A stretch of 64,000 nucleotides of DNA from Chitinophagaceae bacterium (GTDB lineage Bacteria; Bacteroidota; Bacteroidia; Chitinophagales; Chitinophagaceae), in assembly GCA_017307735.1 (NCBI GenBank), contig JAFKGR010000008.1:62001-126000 (forward strand), given 5' to 3'. Every line of letters starts with the position of its first letter. The first letter of the stretch is position 1. Below the pieces are notes generated by a model. The model was given only the letters and a program-made list of their open reading frames with translations, had not been told where the DNA came from and ran no database searches. This document shows, piece after piece, positions 47,001 to 55,993 of the stretch. The translations under genes were made by a program, and so were the position numbers.

Positions 47001-47172
47001 TTATGGCATCCGTATTTCACAGGAAAGAATAAAAAACTTCAATCGCCATTTACCGTCAAATAAATTGGGAAATGTTCAGGATAAGGATTTGGTGGTTACG
47101 GATCTCAAAGTGAATGGTGAATGTGCAGGGACTGAGGTCAAGTTAAGACTGAAGATTAATTCAAATATTTAA
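44047..47172 (+). CDS. Propeller-sensor histidine kinase (Reg_prop / Y_Y_Y / LytS-type)
   Basis: A 1041-residue sensor. After a signal peptide (FALSIICLGFFVNTYSQ) it has two-component regulator propeller repeats over about residues 30-690 (GFMWMISFYDGIQRYDG, NIWVGTDNGISIFNP, DIWIGTWGGGITVFD), a Y_Y_Y domain (KYAYKLSGIDENWV), a single transmembrane span (WWFYSFLILSGLVITVMGI, about 780-800) and a LytS-like kinase: phospho-acceptor His in QMNPHFIFNCLSA, then an ATPase domain with IENAIHHGL and ISDNGVGRK. Such proteins sense extracytoplasmic ligands. The partner regulator gene follows after ten bases. Confidence 0.9.
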   Translation: MRFALSIICLGFFVNTYSQLGQQLHYRFQHLNRNNGLAGESIIGMAQDDKGFMWMISFYDGIQRYDGVRFQDFSDKFEGVGKDGIVFEALRSVNGRLYIRSNGDDYTLNSFRTRFIKSELPDQSKPGLVFWDEKGMKWELFADRLICYTNKNSGEKPTELRLYEGLKGVSSNLIFDSVRQQYWYCETDAIRLFDLKSGKAYSSTGQFRHTLFQFLRKRNKYIYSAMVLDKDLNLWIARWGGLFRYNLKTEEIKEYVFPDSSKSLHLNQKDVSPFQVNSFFLDHYGQLWLATYGKGLLKYNKKKDAFDYVLSSREDPFSIRYNFEIFSLYQDDQDNIWVGTDNGISIFNPYHDFFRTIAHDPANPNSLPRSEIQVLLQVKNGDIWIGTWGGGITVFDSAFNFKSHLLFAEISANLVWGLIEDTKSNVWVTSQAGLINRINPITKAIDSTFFLGSSRSTIRSVLKDASGNIFFGLHNGKVIKLLASQNKIAELNYQKSVNVTKPIINLFTDEKQNIWASNLRGIYKLDTEKMIFTDSFFTSPERKFSTMGLVSSRFNDSSILLSNLNGGGGYFNAETKTFRPWNFRDKLQAARISAIKTDHNGNIWFTSGFGIYYFAAGREREVNSIAIPEGMLHSSFMPTPIISLKDGNWATATSMEYVIFKPENLIKKNIKNKPVTISGLKIFENQFLIDSFLIKGLPVVLNHNQNFISIEFSPLTYNAVNTTKYAYKLSGIDENWVMADGSLSAEYTNLKPGEYTFSVRPDGSLDEDAIKTFRFIITPPLWKTWWFYSFLILSGLVITVMGIRRRIKTIRIEANLNQKVLETEMAALRAQMNPHFIFNCLSAIDNLIQNDERDRATSYLARFARLIRNVLESSKNNVIPFYKDFETIQLFIDLERFRSNGKFSYQLQADQELLNGDYKVPPMLVQPFIENAIHHGLFNKEEGDKHLRVDAKLDKDFIVYTISDNGVGRKKAEELKNINRPAHMSYGIRISQERIKNFNRHLPSNKLGNVQDKDLVVTDLKVNGECAGTEVKLRLKINSNI

Positions 47173-47182
47173 ATATTCATTT

Positions 47183-47926
47183 ATGCTGTCAGCTATTTTG
47201 ATTGATGACGAAGAAGCAAGCCTGAATTCATTAAGGCAGAAGATTGTAAAACATTGCCATGAAATAGAGATTCTGGCAACCTGTACAAAAGCCGAAGAAG
47301 GGCTTTCTCTGATTGAAGATCTTCATCCCGATATGATATTTCTCGATATTGAAATGCCCATCATGAATGGTTTCACCCTTCTTCAAAAACTTGATTATAG
47401 GAATTTCGAACTTGTCTTTGTTACTGCCTATGATCATTACGCACTAAAAGCCATTAAGTACAGTGCGCTGGATTATTTGTTGAAACCAGTTGAGGTTGAA
47501 GATTTGAAAGCAGCAGTTAAAAAGGCAATTGAAAAGAAACAAAACCTACCCAATAAACGGTTGGAATTTCTTTTGGAAAACATGATCAGCAATAATAAAA
47601 GGTTGAACAGAATTGCCATTTCATCTGTGGAAGGCCTGCAATTTATCAGGGTTGAAAATATTGTATATCTGGAAGCGAGCGGCAATTACACCAATGTACA
47701 TTTGGCAGAGAAAAAGAAATATCTCAGCAGCCGGAATATGAAAGAATATGAGGATTTGCTGCCACCAGACAATTTTATCAGGATACACAATTCCTATATC
47801 ATTAATAAAAATTTTGTGGAAAAATACATTCGTGGCGAGGGTGGACAGGTAGTACTCGAGGGAAACATTACCCTCGATGTTTCCAAAAGAAGGAAATCCG
47901 ATTTCTTAAGTTTAATTGGGATATAA
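47183..47926 (+). CDS. LytTR response regulator
   Basis: A 247-residue regulator. Receiver domain: acidic pocket IDDEE, phospho-acceptor in DMIFLDIEMPIMNG, lysine in LLKPVEV. The C-terminal LytTR DNA-binding domain has the typical IVYLEASGNYTNVHL and FIRIHNSYIINKNFV, DVSKRRKSDFL. It forms a pair with the preceding kinase. Targets are not evident, although the dyad at 44022-44040 could be one. Confidence 0.93.
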   Translation: MLSAILIDDEEASLNSLRQKIVKHCHEIEILATCTKAEEGLSLIEDLHPDMIFLDIEMPIMNGFTLLQKLDYRNFELVFVTAYDHYALKAIKYSALDYLLKPVEVEDLKAAVKKAIEKKQNLPNKRLEFLLENMISNNKRLNRIAISSVEGLQFIRVENIVYLEASGNYTNVHLAEKKKYLSSRNMKEYEDLLPPDNFIRIHNSYIINKNFVEKYIRGEGGQVVLEGNITLDVSKRRKSDFLSLIGI

Positions 47927-48046
47927 AAAATTAGAGTGTATTATCGCGAAGACCCTCAAAAATTTATTTATGTAGAGAAGGTGAGTGATATTATAATCCA
48001 ACTGAAAACCCATCTTTCAATTTCCGAATAATTCTTTTCCCAAAAT

Positions 48047-48583
48047 CTAACTCTTGTGAAATACCTCAACGTTGAGATCGAGATTTACATCCTTGCCCGC
48101 GATAACGGCTCCCGTTTCGAGAGTGGCATTGTATTTTAAGCCGAAATCAAAACGATTTATTTTACCGGTAATTTCAAAACCAGCTCTTTCTACTCCGGAT
48201 AGGTTGTCTTTCATCAGGCTTCCTCCATCTACCCGCAACGTGACCAAATTTGTGGTCCCCCGTATGGTAAGATTTCCGGCCATTTCATATTCATCATTGC
48301 CTTTATTTGTTATCTGTGTACTTTCAAAAATTATTTTTGGATAATGTAATACATCGAAAAAACTTTCACCTTTCAACATGTCATCCCTGCTTTGCAATTT
48401 GGTACTAAGCGAGGTGACATCAGCACTGAACCTGGCTTTTGCTGTTGTGAAATCATAGTCTTTTGTTTCCAACGATCCCTCAAACTTTTGAAATTCTCCG
48501 ACGATATTCGAGACCATCATGTGTTTAACCTTGAATTGAATCATTGAATGTCCGGGATCTAACTGCCACTTTATTATCGGCAT
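48047..48583 (-). CDS. YceI family protein
   Basis: A 178-residue lipocalin-like YceI-family protein: the start WQLDPGHSMIQFKVKHMMVS, VRGEF-type EFQKFEGS, the FFDVLHYPKIIFES strand and the C-terminal GKDVNLDLNVE. The fold binds isoprenoid-like lipids in characterised members. There is no signal peptide, so this copy is probably cytoplasmic. The stretch 48584-48860 behind it shows no gene. Confidence 0.88.
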   Translation of the reverse strand: MPIIKWQLDPGHSMIQFKVKHMMVSNIVGEFQKFEGSLETKDYDFTTAKARFSADVTSLSTKLQSRDDMLKGESFFDVLHYPKIIFESTQITNKGNDEYEMAGNLTIRGTTNLVTLRVDGGSLMKDNLSGVERAGFEITGKINRFDFGLKYNATLETGAVIAGKDVNLDLNVEVFHKS

Positions 48584-48860
48584 AAGCTACATTTATTTAA
48601 TTTGATATAAGTTTTAATCAACTTGCAAAGTTATTGCCAAAAAAGGGTCAGCGTTGATCAATCAGTTGGAAAGAAAGAAACGAATGCCAAACCGGATAAT
48701 CTCCTTCGAATGAAAGCTCAGATCCGGTGGTGCTTGTATTTGGATGGGAAAAATATTACCCAACAAAACGTGCAGACCCGGAACGTAGATATTAAACCTT
48801 TATTCATTGCCTGTATGATGTAAATGTTTTCTGAACAGGACAAATTTTTTTGAATTGAGA

Positions 48861-51545
48861 TCAATTAGCTGTGCTGTCTTTTTTCTTCTTCCCAAGTAAA
48901 CCTTTGAGAAGACCTTTCGCCGATCCTTTTACTTCTTCTTTGATATTTGACGGGGATTTATTTTCAGAAGTATCCGACTTATTTTTTCCGAGAAGCTGGT
49001 TCTGTAATTCTTCCTTTGCGGAATTCATCAGATTTTGTTTTACTGATTTCAGGCTGTCTGCTGCCACTGCTTTTGCATTGTCAATTTTAGCCTGTGCAAA
49101 TTCCTGTACCTGTCCTTTCATCTGGCTGGCAAGGGTTTCTCCTGTTTGTTTCAGATTTACTTCTACTGTTGGTTTGGTCATTGTTCCTCTCAATCCAAAT
49201 TTAAGACTAACAGTCTCGCCTACACTAACAGGGATCCCTTTTGAACTTACTGACGAAACAAGGTTATTGATTAATTGATTCCCTTTGGCGCCAATCATTG
49301 ACCTTGGTAACTTCATGTTGATGGTGTAATCCATTGATTGATCCAATCCCTGCAATCCGCCAATTTCCATATCAATGCCATTAGTTTTCAGGTTGAATGG
49401 TTTTATCAAAACCTTTCCATCGGTAAATTCAAACCCGGCAGTTACATCCCTCATGGAAATATTCTGGAGCTGGGACACGTTCAGCGTGGAAGCAATTTTA
49501 TCCAATGGGGCAAACTTGCTGAGTACACCCTCGATAAGAAAGAGATTTCCTGCTCCGGTAAGGGTATTCAAATCAATGTCCATTCCGTCTTCCATTGAGC
49601 CTTTGGCATTGAGTGATGATGTAAGTTTGCCTGCCAGAAATTTGCCAATCGGCATCAGTTTCTGAACTGTATTAAAGGCATAAAAGGTCTTCTGAATATC
49701 AACCTTATTTACCTTGTAGTTCAATGATATGACGGGTTTCGCAGGACTTGATTTGGTGCTGTACGATCCATTGATGGTCATATCTCCTCCCAGCGCATCT
49801 CCATGAATATTGTTCAGATTTATTGTTTGATCGTGGATGGTAAGTGAGCCTGTCAGATTTTCAATATCCAGTTTATCGTATTTTAATTGATTCACTTTTG
49901 TGTTTAATGTTACATCCAGGTTCGATGGAACTTTAAAGACCGGCTGTTGAGCAGATGACGAAGTGGTTCCGGAATTGAGCCCCATCCAATTGTTTAAGTT
50001 GACCTTGTCCGCGTTTAAGGTAAGGTTTGCATTCAAAGGCTTACCTGCAAATACATAATTAAACAGATTGTTGATTTTTCCGCTACCGGAAAATGTGGTT
50101 TGCAAGTATTCACCAATCAGTTTGCCAATGATAATTTGGGAGGGATTGAAATTTGTTTCAAGAGAATTGATCAAAATGCCGGAAGGATATTCTTTTGAAA
50201 TGTATTTGAAATTATTGAGTAATATATTTCCGGCTGCATGAAAATTCTGATATTGTTTCTTTTCCAGATCAGCCACATTTCCTTTAATTGATATGTCGCT
50301 GTTTAATAAACCGGAAAGAGACGTTCCTTTTTCCAGTTTTGCAAATCCGGTGATTTTTGAAAGATCGATTTTCCCTTTTGCTGCTGCATCCACAAATCTG
50401 CTTGTAACCGGATTTTTCAACAACAACCTGAAATCGAAAGGATCATTGTCAATTTGGAAATGTCCCGAAGAGATATCCAATACCGTGTTATCGGTATTTC
50501 CATCCGGGTTGTCCACCGATGCATTAATATTGATCTGATCTATTGATTTTGGAAGATCAGCATATTTGAATGATCCGTTTTTAACATTAAGGGATACACG
50601 AAATCCGGGGAGGGAAGAATTGCTGTATTTCCCTTTGATATTTCCTTCAAATGATGCAGTGCCCTTTGCAATAACATCTTTAAAATCGTTTTTGTAAATG
50701 GCAGGCAGCAGGGAAATCAAATCTTTAAAATCGGTTTCAGCCGTCTTAAAATATATATTCATGTCATAACCGTCAGCCAGGGTTTTCAATGTCCCGTTTC
50801 CCGTAATTTTTAGTGCATTTAACAGGATATTCAAATTCTCAAAACTATAAGTGTCAGTTGCGTTGTCGATTTTTAAATCGGCATCCATACCGGTTTTTGT
50901 TTTGTATAAAACCGGCAACAGGCCATAAAAGAAAGTTACTTCATCGGCCCGGGTATTGGTATGCAACGTAAATAATTTATCATTGAAGTTGCCATTTCCG
51001 GAGTGTGTCAGATTTTTAATTTCGGCGCTCATACCACTCTCGCGATCATTGTACAATACATATCCATTGCTGATTTCATATCTGGTGAGTTCGAGGTGAA
51101 AAGGTTTATTTTCCGATTTTGATTTTTGCTCGGTGGTATCTGTCCTGACAATATTCCAGTTAGCCGATCCATCTTCATTGACAATGGCGTGAAAACGCGG
51201 TGAATTCAAAAAAAGACCATTGACCTGCATGTTGTTCCCTTTGATGAAACTGATAATGTTTACGGTGGCATCTAATCTTTTTGCGGAAAGTAGCGTGTCA
51301 CTTTTAAAACTTCCTGTTTCAACCACACTAAGGTGGTCGAGCCCCAGACTAACACTTGGAAAGTGACGGAAAAACGAAATATTGACATCCTTAAAATCGA
51401 CGATTGCCGTGATGTTTTTGTTGATTTCATTTTTTACCAGTGATGTTATCTTATTTCGGAAAATATATCCCAGTGCGATCAAAAGAATAATAATTCCGAA
51501 AACCGATATAAGGAATATTTTTAAAAACTTTTTGAACCTTTTCAT
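48861..51545 (-). CDS. AsmA family protein
   Basis: An 894-residue AsmA-like protein: one N-terminal membrane anchor (FLKIFLISVFGIIILLIALGY) and a long beta-rich periplasmic body with the AsmA N-terminal phrase FPSVSLGLDHLSV and the C-terminal block NGIDMEIGGLQGLDQSMDY. AsmA-type proteins are thought to be bridge-like lipid carriers between inner and outer membrane. The C-terminal 90 residues are Lys/Ser-rich with coiled-coil character. The start is the ATG at 51545, where the anchor begins. Confidence 0.88.
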   Translation of the reverse strand: MKRFKKFLKIFLISVFGIIILLIALGYIFRNKITSLVKNEINKNITAIVDFKDVNISFFRHFPSVSLGLDHLSVVETGSFKSDTLLSAKRLDATVNIISFIKGNNMQVNGLFLNSPRFHAIVNEDGSANWNIVRTDTTEQKSKSENKPFHLELTRYEISNGYVLYNDRESGMSAEIKNLTHSGNGNFNDKLFTLHTNTRADEVTFFYGLLPVLYKTKTGMDADLKIDNATDTYSFENLNILLNALKITGNGTLKTLADGYDMNIYFKTAETDFKDLISLLPAIYKNDFKDVIAKGTASFEGNIKGKYSNSSLPGFRVSLNVKNGSFKYADLPKSIDQININASVDNPDGNTDNTVLDISSGHFQIDNDPFDFRLLLKNPVTSRFVDAAAKGKIDLSKITGFAKLEKGTSLSGLLNSDISIKGNVADLEKKQYQNFHAAGNILLNNFKYISKEYPSGILINSLETNFNPSQIIIGKLIGEYLQTTFSGSGKINNLFNYVFAGKPLNANLTLNADKVNLNNWMGLNSGTTSSSAQQPVFKVPSNLDVTLNTKVNQLKYDKLDIENLTGSLTIHDQTINLNNIHGDALGGDMTINGSYSTKSSPAKPVISLNYKVNKVDIQKTFYAFNTVQKLMPIGKFLAGKLTSSLNAKGSMEDGMDIDLNTLTGAGNLFLIEGVLSKFAPLDKIASTLNVSQLQNISMRDVTAGFEFTDGKVLIKPFNLKTNGIDMEIGGLQGLDQSMDYTINMKLPRSMIGAKGNQLINNLVSSVSSKGIPVSVGETVSLKFGLRGTMTKPTVEVNLKQTGETLASQMKGQVQEFAQAKIDNAKAVAADSLKSVKQNLMNSAKEELQNQLLGKNKSDTSENKSPSNIKEEVKGSAKGLLKGLLGKKKKDSTAN

Positions 51546-51786
51546 AAAATCCGGGTATTGATTAATTGAGTCGAAAAATAATACCATTTATATTAACCAT
51601 CCAATTTACAAGTTTCTAATTTTCAGAGAAAGGAAAACCTTTTCAATTAATTAACGACTTTGAACAATTACAAAGCCTGCCAGGATGGTTATGAAGACTC
51701 ATCATCCTTTTAATAAAAAATAAAAAAATTATTTCGGAGAGATTTTTGAGAAAGTGTTTAAGCCGGAGTTCTATGTGAATTCAGCA

Positions 51787-52257
51787 ATGAAAGAAAATCA
51801 AATGATGAAACAGGAAATATCAGCACGCTGGATGGGTGAAATGCAGTTTGAATCGTTGGTCAATGGGCATAAAATTATGTTGGATAGCCCGGTGCAATTT
51901 GGAGGTAAAGATGCCGGCCCTACGCCCAAACCCCTTCTGCTGGCTGCTTTGGCGGGATGTACCGGAATGGATGTCATAGCTATACTCAGGGGATCGAACC
52001 GGATCCCGGAAAGTTTTTCTTTAAAAGTTACCGGTGAAACTGCTCCTGCTCCGCCTTTTGAATATGCTTCGATTCATCTGGTTTACAATTTTGCAGGGGA
52101 AGAAAATTGCAAGGGAATTGTTCTTGATGCAGTAAATATCTCGGAAGAAAGATTTTGTGGTATCGGAAAAATGTTGAAAAAGTTTTTGCCCATCACCTGG
52201 GAAATCATTTACAATGGAAAACAGATTTTCAGCAACAGCGCAGATTCAATACCGTAA
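51787..52257 (+). CDS. OsmC family peroxiredoxin-like protein
   Basis: A 156-residue OsmC/Ohr protein reducing organic hydroperoxides. The two redox cysteines are Cys58 (LAALAGCTGMD) and Cys124 (EERFCGIG). The gene starts at the ATG at 51787; a GTG at 51754 is an alternative. It converges with the MFS gene 22 bases away. Confidence 0.88.
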   Translation: MKENQMMKQEISARWMGEMQFESLVNGHKIMLDSPVQFGGKDAGPTPKPLLLAALAGCTGMDVIAILRGSNRIPESFSLKVTGETAPAPPFEYASIHLVYNFAGEENCKGIVLDAVNISEERFCGIGKMLKKFLPITWEIIYNGKQIFSNSADSIP

Positions 52258-52278
52258 ACTTCTGATTGGAAACAATCT

Positions 52279-53463
52279 TTATTTTGATTTACTGAAGAAT
52301 ACAGGAATAGATGCTGCGATGACAAATAAAATTCCGGTGGTGCACACTCCATTCCATTCAAACAAATGCCATGCATAACTTCCAATGATGGAGCCCAACG
52401 CACCTCCAATAAAAAATGCCGTCATGTAAATTGTATTTAACCTTGTCCTGGCGCGGTTATAAAGAGAAGAAACTCTTGTAAGGTTGGGTACATGAGCGGT
52501 TTGCAGGCCCACATCAATCAATACAATACCGGCAATGACAATCCATATACTCACTTTTCCGTAAAACATAATTGCATAACCGGCCAACATAACAAGTACA
52601 CCTATACGCATTGGTAACTGTGGTCCTTTCCTGTCGTTGATTGTTCCGATAAAAGGGGAAATCATGGCTCCCGCCAAACCGACAAAACCAAATAATCCAA
52701 TGACCGATAGAGAATAATTAAATGGTGGCTTCTCCAGAAAAAAGGCCATTGTACTCCAGAAAGCGGAGATTGCTCCAAACGTGCAACAACCTATCCAGGC
52801 ACTTTCGCGAACCAGTTTTTGAGAACGGAATAAACGGATTACCGAAATCATCAAAACGCCATACGAGCCTTTGAATCCGGGTTTTTCTCCGGGAACAATT
52901 TTATAAACCAGCAATGCCATGATAAGCATCAATCCGGAGGCTATCCAATAAACCGAACGCCATCCCCACAAATCAGCTACCGCTCCGCTGAGTGTCCTGG
53001 ATAATAAAACTCCTGAAAGCAAACCTCCCATAATGGTTCCGATAACTTTTCCCCGTTCTTCTTCAGATGCAAGTGCAGCGCCCAGCGGAACAAAAACCTG
53101 ACAAGCTGTAGCCGTTAATCCAATACAAATGCTGAAAAAATAAAGCATTTCTATGTTTTGTGAAACGGCGGCTCCGGCCACTGACAATGCTGCAAACACG
53201 TGCATCCAGGTAAGCAGGTTCCTTCGTTGCACCATGTCGCCGACAGGCACGATGAAAAACAATCCGAGTCCATAACCAAGCTGGGAGCAGATATTAATCC
53301 ATGCCGAAGCGTTTTCTGAAGTATGAAAAACATTTACAAAATCGCCCAGTAATGGCTGGCAATAATAAAGATTGGCTACCATGATACCACACGATACTGC
53401 CATGAAATATTTTAACACTGACGGAATTCCACCTGTAGCGCTTGCCTGTAAATTATTCGTCAT
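52279..53463 (-). CDS. MFS transporter
   Basis: A 394-residue major facilitator with twelve hydrophobic spans. ANLYYCQPLL in span 1, the loop VGDMVQRRNLL between spans 2 and 3 and TARTRLNTIYM in the central-to-late part fit a drug/metabolite exporter subgroup common in many bacteria. Substrate unknown. Confidence 0.88.
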   Translation of the reverse strand: MTNNLQASATGGIPSVLKYFMAVSCGIMVANLYYCQPLLGDFVNVFHTSENASAWINICSQLGYGLGLFFIVPVGDMVQRRNLLTWMHVFAALSVAGAAVSQNIEMLYFFSICIGLTATACQVFVPLGAALASEEERGKVIGTIMGGLLSGVLLSRTLSGAVADLWGWRSVYWIASGLMLIMALLVYKIVPGEKPGFKGSYGVLMISVIRLFRSQKLVRESAWIGCCTFGAISAFWSTMAFFLEKPPFNYSLSVIGLFGFVGLAGAMISPFIGTINDRKGPQLPMRIGVLVMLAGYAIMFYGKVSIWIVIAGIVLIDVGLQTAHVPNLTRVSSLYNRARTRLNTIYMTAFFIGGALGSIIGSYAWHLFEWNGVCTTGILFVIAASIPVFFSKSK

Positions 53464-53559
53464 ATTTAAAATCCGGCTGCAAACCTTGTTGAAATGTATA
53501 AGAAAACCAAAAGTATTTTTTGAAGATGCTTTTTTGAAATGAATGAAAGGTTTAGTTTA

Positions 53560-54039
53560 TCAGGGCATCTGTAATTCCACCCGGTTAAGGCTATCTACTT
53601 TGTGGCTGAGCCAAAGAACCATCACTTTTTTTTGTTCGCCTGACAACCTTGCTTCGGGATGAAATAATTTATAAGATTTCAGAGGCATCACACCATCCCT
53701 GATTTCATCCCGCATGTCCTGGAGCTTACTTCTCTGCCTTAATCCGGAATAGCTGCCAAATTCGTCAAGGTTTAATTCTTCTTTTCCCTCCCGGATGTGA
53801 TGAGCCATAATCCATGCTGCCGGCTGAGTCTTGAAATACCAGGGATAATTGGTTTGATCTGAATGACAATCCATGCATGCTATCTGAAGGATTCGCTGCA
53901 CGCTGTCTGGCGGATTGTAAATCCCGGCAAGTGTCTGTGCGGGATTGACTTTTCCCTCATTTCGCTTTGGCCGGATAAACTGGATGGTGATAAAAGCCAA
54001 TACCAATATTGCAATGATGATTTTAATTTTTTTCATCAT
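53560..54039 (-). CDS. Haem-binding domain protein
   Basis: A 159-residue protein with one N-terminal membrane anchor (KIIIAILVLAFITIQFI) and the single c-type haem motif C55-M-D-C58-H59, followed by YPWYF and MAHHIREGKEELN, the haem_bd pattern typical of Bacteroidota. Periplasmic side inferred. Ten bases separate it from the DUF3347 gene upstream, so they are probably one operon. Confidence 0.87.
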   Translation of the reverse strand: MMKKIKIIIAILVLAFITIQFIRPKRNEGKVNPAQTLAGIYNPPDSVQRILQIACMDCHSDQTNYPWYFKTQPAAWIMAHHIREGKEELNLDEFGSYSGLRQRSKLQDMRDEIRDGVMPLKSYKLFHPEARLSGEQKKVMVLWLSHKVDSLNRVELQMP

Positions 54040-54048
54040 GCCATACCG

Positions 54049-54618
54049 TTATTTAGCCACATGAAGCGTATCCTGAATTTCACCACAATCACTCATCTCA
54101 TGTCCGAAATAGGGATTATCGATTTCAGGCGCTTCGCTCAACCAGTATGCTTTTTTCATCGGGCAATAATCTTTGTATAAAGTCTGAGGTGTGCCGAATG
54201 CTTTTACAAAGGCGAGCATATCCTGACTGAGATTTTCAAAATGTTCACGTTGATGTTTGATGTTGCCGCCATTTTTGGAAATGTGATCGGCATTTTCTTC
54301 GATATCACCGGAAAGATCATGGTAAACTTTTTTTTGCCCGGCAGTCATTGTTTCACCTCCAAGCTCTTTGATGGCTCTTAATAATTTACCTCCGACAGTA
54401 GCAGCACCATCCGATTTATCATTTGCCAGTTCATTTTTTAAGTCCAGATAATTTGCAACGACAGCTCCCGGCCCTGACGCAACTTCTTTCACTTGTACTG
54501 AAGGAGCTTTGGTTTCACTTTGCTGAACTGCCGGACTGTTGTCTGTTTTACTTTTATTGCTTCCGCAGGAAACCAGGGTTGTTACGGCGATGGCTACAAT
54601 TGAGATTGATATTTTCAT
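54049..54618 (-). CDS. DUF3347 lipoprotein
   Basis: A 189-residue lipoprotein (lipobox TTLVSC). The DUF3347 core is helical (YLDLKNELANDK, AGQKKVYHDLSGDIEENADHI) and ends with YCPMKKAYWLSE...NPYFGHEMSDCGEI, whose Cys and His/Met residues suggest metal (copper) binding. In related genomes such domains accompany copper efflux systems; here only the haem-binding neighbour is present. Confidence 0.85.
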   Translation of the reverse strand: MKISISIVAIAVTTLVSCGSNKSKTDNSPAVQQSETKAPSVQVKEVASGPGAVVANYLDLKNELANDKSDGAATVGGKLLRAIKELGGETMTAGQKKVYHDLSGDIEENADHISKNGGNIKHQREHFENLSQDMLAFVKAFGTPQTLYKDYCPMKKAYWLSEAPEIDNPYFGHEMSDCGEIQDTLHVAK

Positions 54619-55066
54619 TATTCAATAACTTTAATTTTAAGATCAGATAAAATTTTTTTGTGTGAAAAAGAAAGGAGTTATAAACGCTGACTTCTTCTGA
54701 CAGATGCAAAAATACATGTAAGAATTTGCTGTTTGAAAAATTCCGGCAGATTGAAACGTGGTCAGTGAACAACCAGATTTTCATCAAAGGGGTCTTTTCG
54801 CAAAATCCAGACCACTCTTGATTGACCTTATTTATTAGTGAGGAACTTATTATTTTTTTACCGATTGATGATGGATACCGGCTTCCCGGTTTTTAAAATG
54901 CAACTATCCATCAAAGAAAAATAAAGAACAAATAAAATAAAAACGGAATTTGTGTAATAGTGGCCTCTAAATTTGAATTGCTTTTCCTATTCGTTTTTCC
55001 AATTATAAAATTCGTGAATCCTTTTTCTGCCTTGTTACCTGTTCGTAATTTCGGACAAAAGAAATT
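54619..55066. other. Intergenic region with promoter candidate for the DUF3347 gene
   Basis: 448 bases. On the minus strand TATTTTTG (54707-54714) is an exact TAnnTTTG match that would give a leader of about 80 bases to the DUF3347 gene. A 5-bp hairpin with a T-run at 54877-54895 points the other way and terminates nothing visible. No coding remnant. Confidence 0.45.
54707..54714 (-). promoter_or_regulatory. -7 element of the DUF3347/haem-binding operon
   Basis: TATTTTTG on the minus strand; a -33 TTTG was not found at the usual distance. Confidence 0.45.
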
Positions 55067-55867
55067 ATGTGTTATTACAACGGAATTAAAATACCTGTTG
55101 AGAAATATATCAAACTCAAAGAATTTGAAAGCGTGATTAAGGACCGGGGATTGGTAAATCAATTGCTTGTCAGCGGATTTGATTATAGCCAATATCCTGT
55201 TTTGAAAAAGTCCGGTGAAAAAGATTTTGAAGTAGTGGGAATGGAGTGGGGATTCCTTCCTTCGTATATCCAGACCCGTGAAAAAGCAAATCAATTCAGA
55301 CAAGGTTTTAAAAAAGAGAATGGAACCTGGCAACAGCCGATACTTACATTGAATGCAAAAGGTGAGGAACTGTTATTTCCCAATAAAATTTTTCGTGATG
55401 CCGCTCTTCACCGGAGATGTGTGGTGCTTTCCTCCGGATTTTATGAATGGCGTCATGTGAACCTGATGAATGCCAAAACCGGAATGCCTGCCAAAACTGT
55501 TACGAAATTTCCATATTACATTACTTTAAAGAACCGGGAATATTTTTTTATGGCAGGTATCTGGCAACCCTGGCAAGACCGTGAAACTGGCGAATACGTG
55601 GAAACCTTTGCCATTGTTACGACTCAGGCGAATGCGCTTATGGCTCAGATTCATAACAGCAAAAAGCGGATGCCTGTTGTGCTGAATGAAGATATGGCCT
55701 GTGAATGGTTGCTTGGAAATCCGGATGAAAAGAGGATTACACAAATTGCCACATCCCAAATTGATTCTGAAGAAATGCATGCTATTTCAATTGCAAGGGA
55801 TTTCAGGGAAACTCCTGAACCTACACAGCCCGTGGTTTTTTCAGATCTTCCTCCTTTAAAGTTTTGA
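55067..55867 (+). CDS. SRAP domain protein (HMCES/YedK type)
   Basis: A 266-residue SOS-response-associated peptidase family protein. The catalytic Cys2 follows the initiator methionine (MCYYNG); the asparagine of TLNAKGE, the glutamate of GFYEW and the histidine of IHNSKKRMPV complete the known active site. Family members cross-link to abasic sites in single-stranded DNA and shield them. Monocistronic. Confidence 0.92.
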   Translation: MCYYNGIKIPVEKYIKLKEFESVIKDRGLVNQLLVSGFDYSQYPVLKKSGEKDFEVVGMEWGFLPSYIQTREKANQFRQGFKKENGTWQQPILTLNAKGEELLFPNKIFRDAALHRRCVVLSSGFYEWRHVNLMNAKTGMPAKTVTKFPYYITLKNREYFFMAGIWQPWQDRETGEYVETFAIVTTQANALMAQIHNSKKRMPVVLNEDMACEWLLGNPDEKRITQIATSQIDSEEMHAISIARDFRETPEPTQPVVFSDLPPLKF

Positions 55868-55993
55868 AGTTTTTGTTTTGCAGAATTTTTTGAAATTAGT
55901 TTTTAATGTTACCAGCTTGCCGTCTGTAATTTTAGTCGCTGCGGAAAAAGCTGATTATTTACCTTAGCTGACACGAATAAACTGATAATTAAT

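Noticed and set aside
48623..48823. 66-codon plus-strand frame between YceI and AsmA genes
   Set aside because: Short, without start context or similarity; probably chance.
54877..54895. ACCGG-CTTC-CCGGT hairpin with T-run
   Set aside because: Looks like a small terminator on the plus strand but no plus-strand gene lies upstream of it, so I do not call it.
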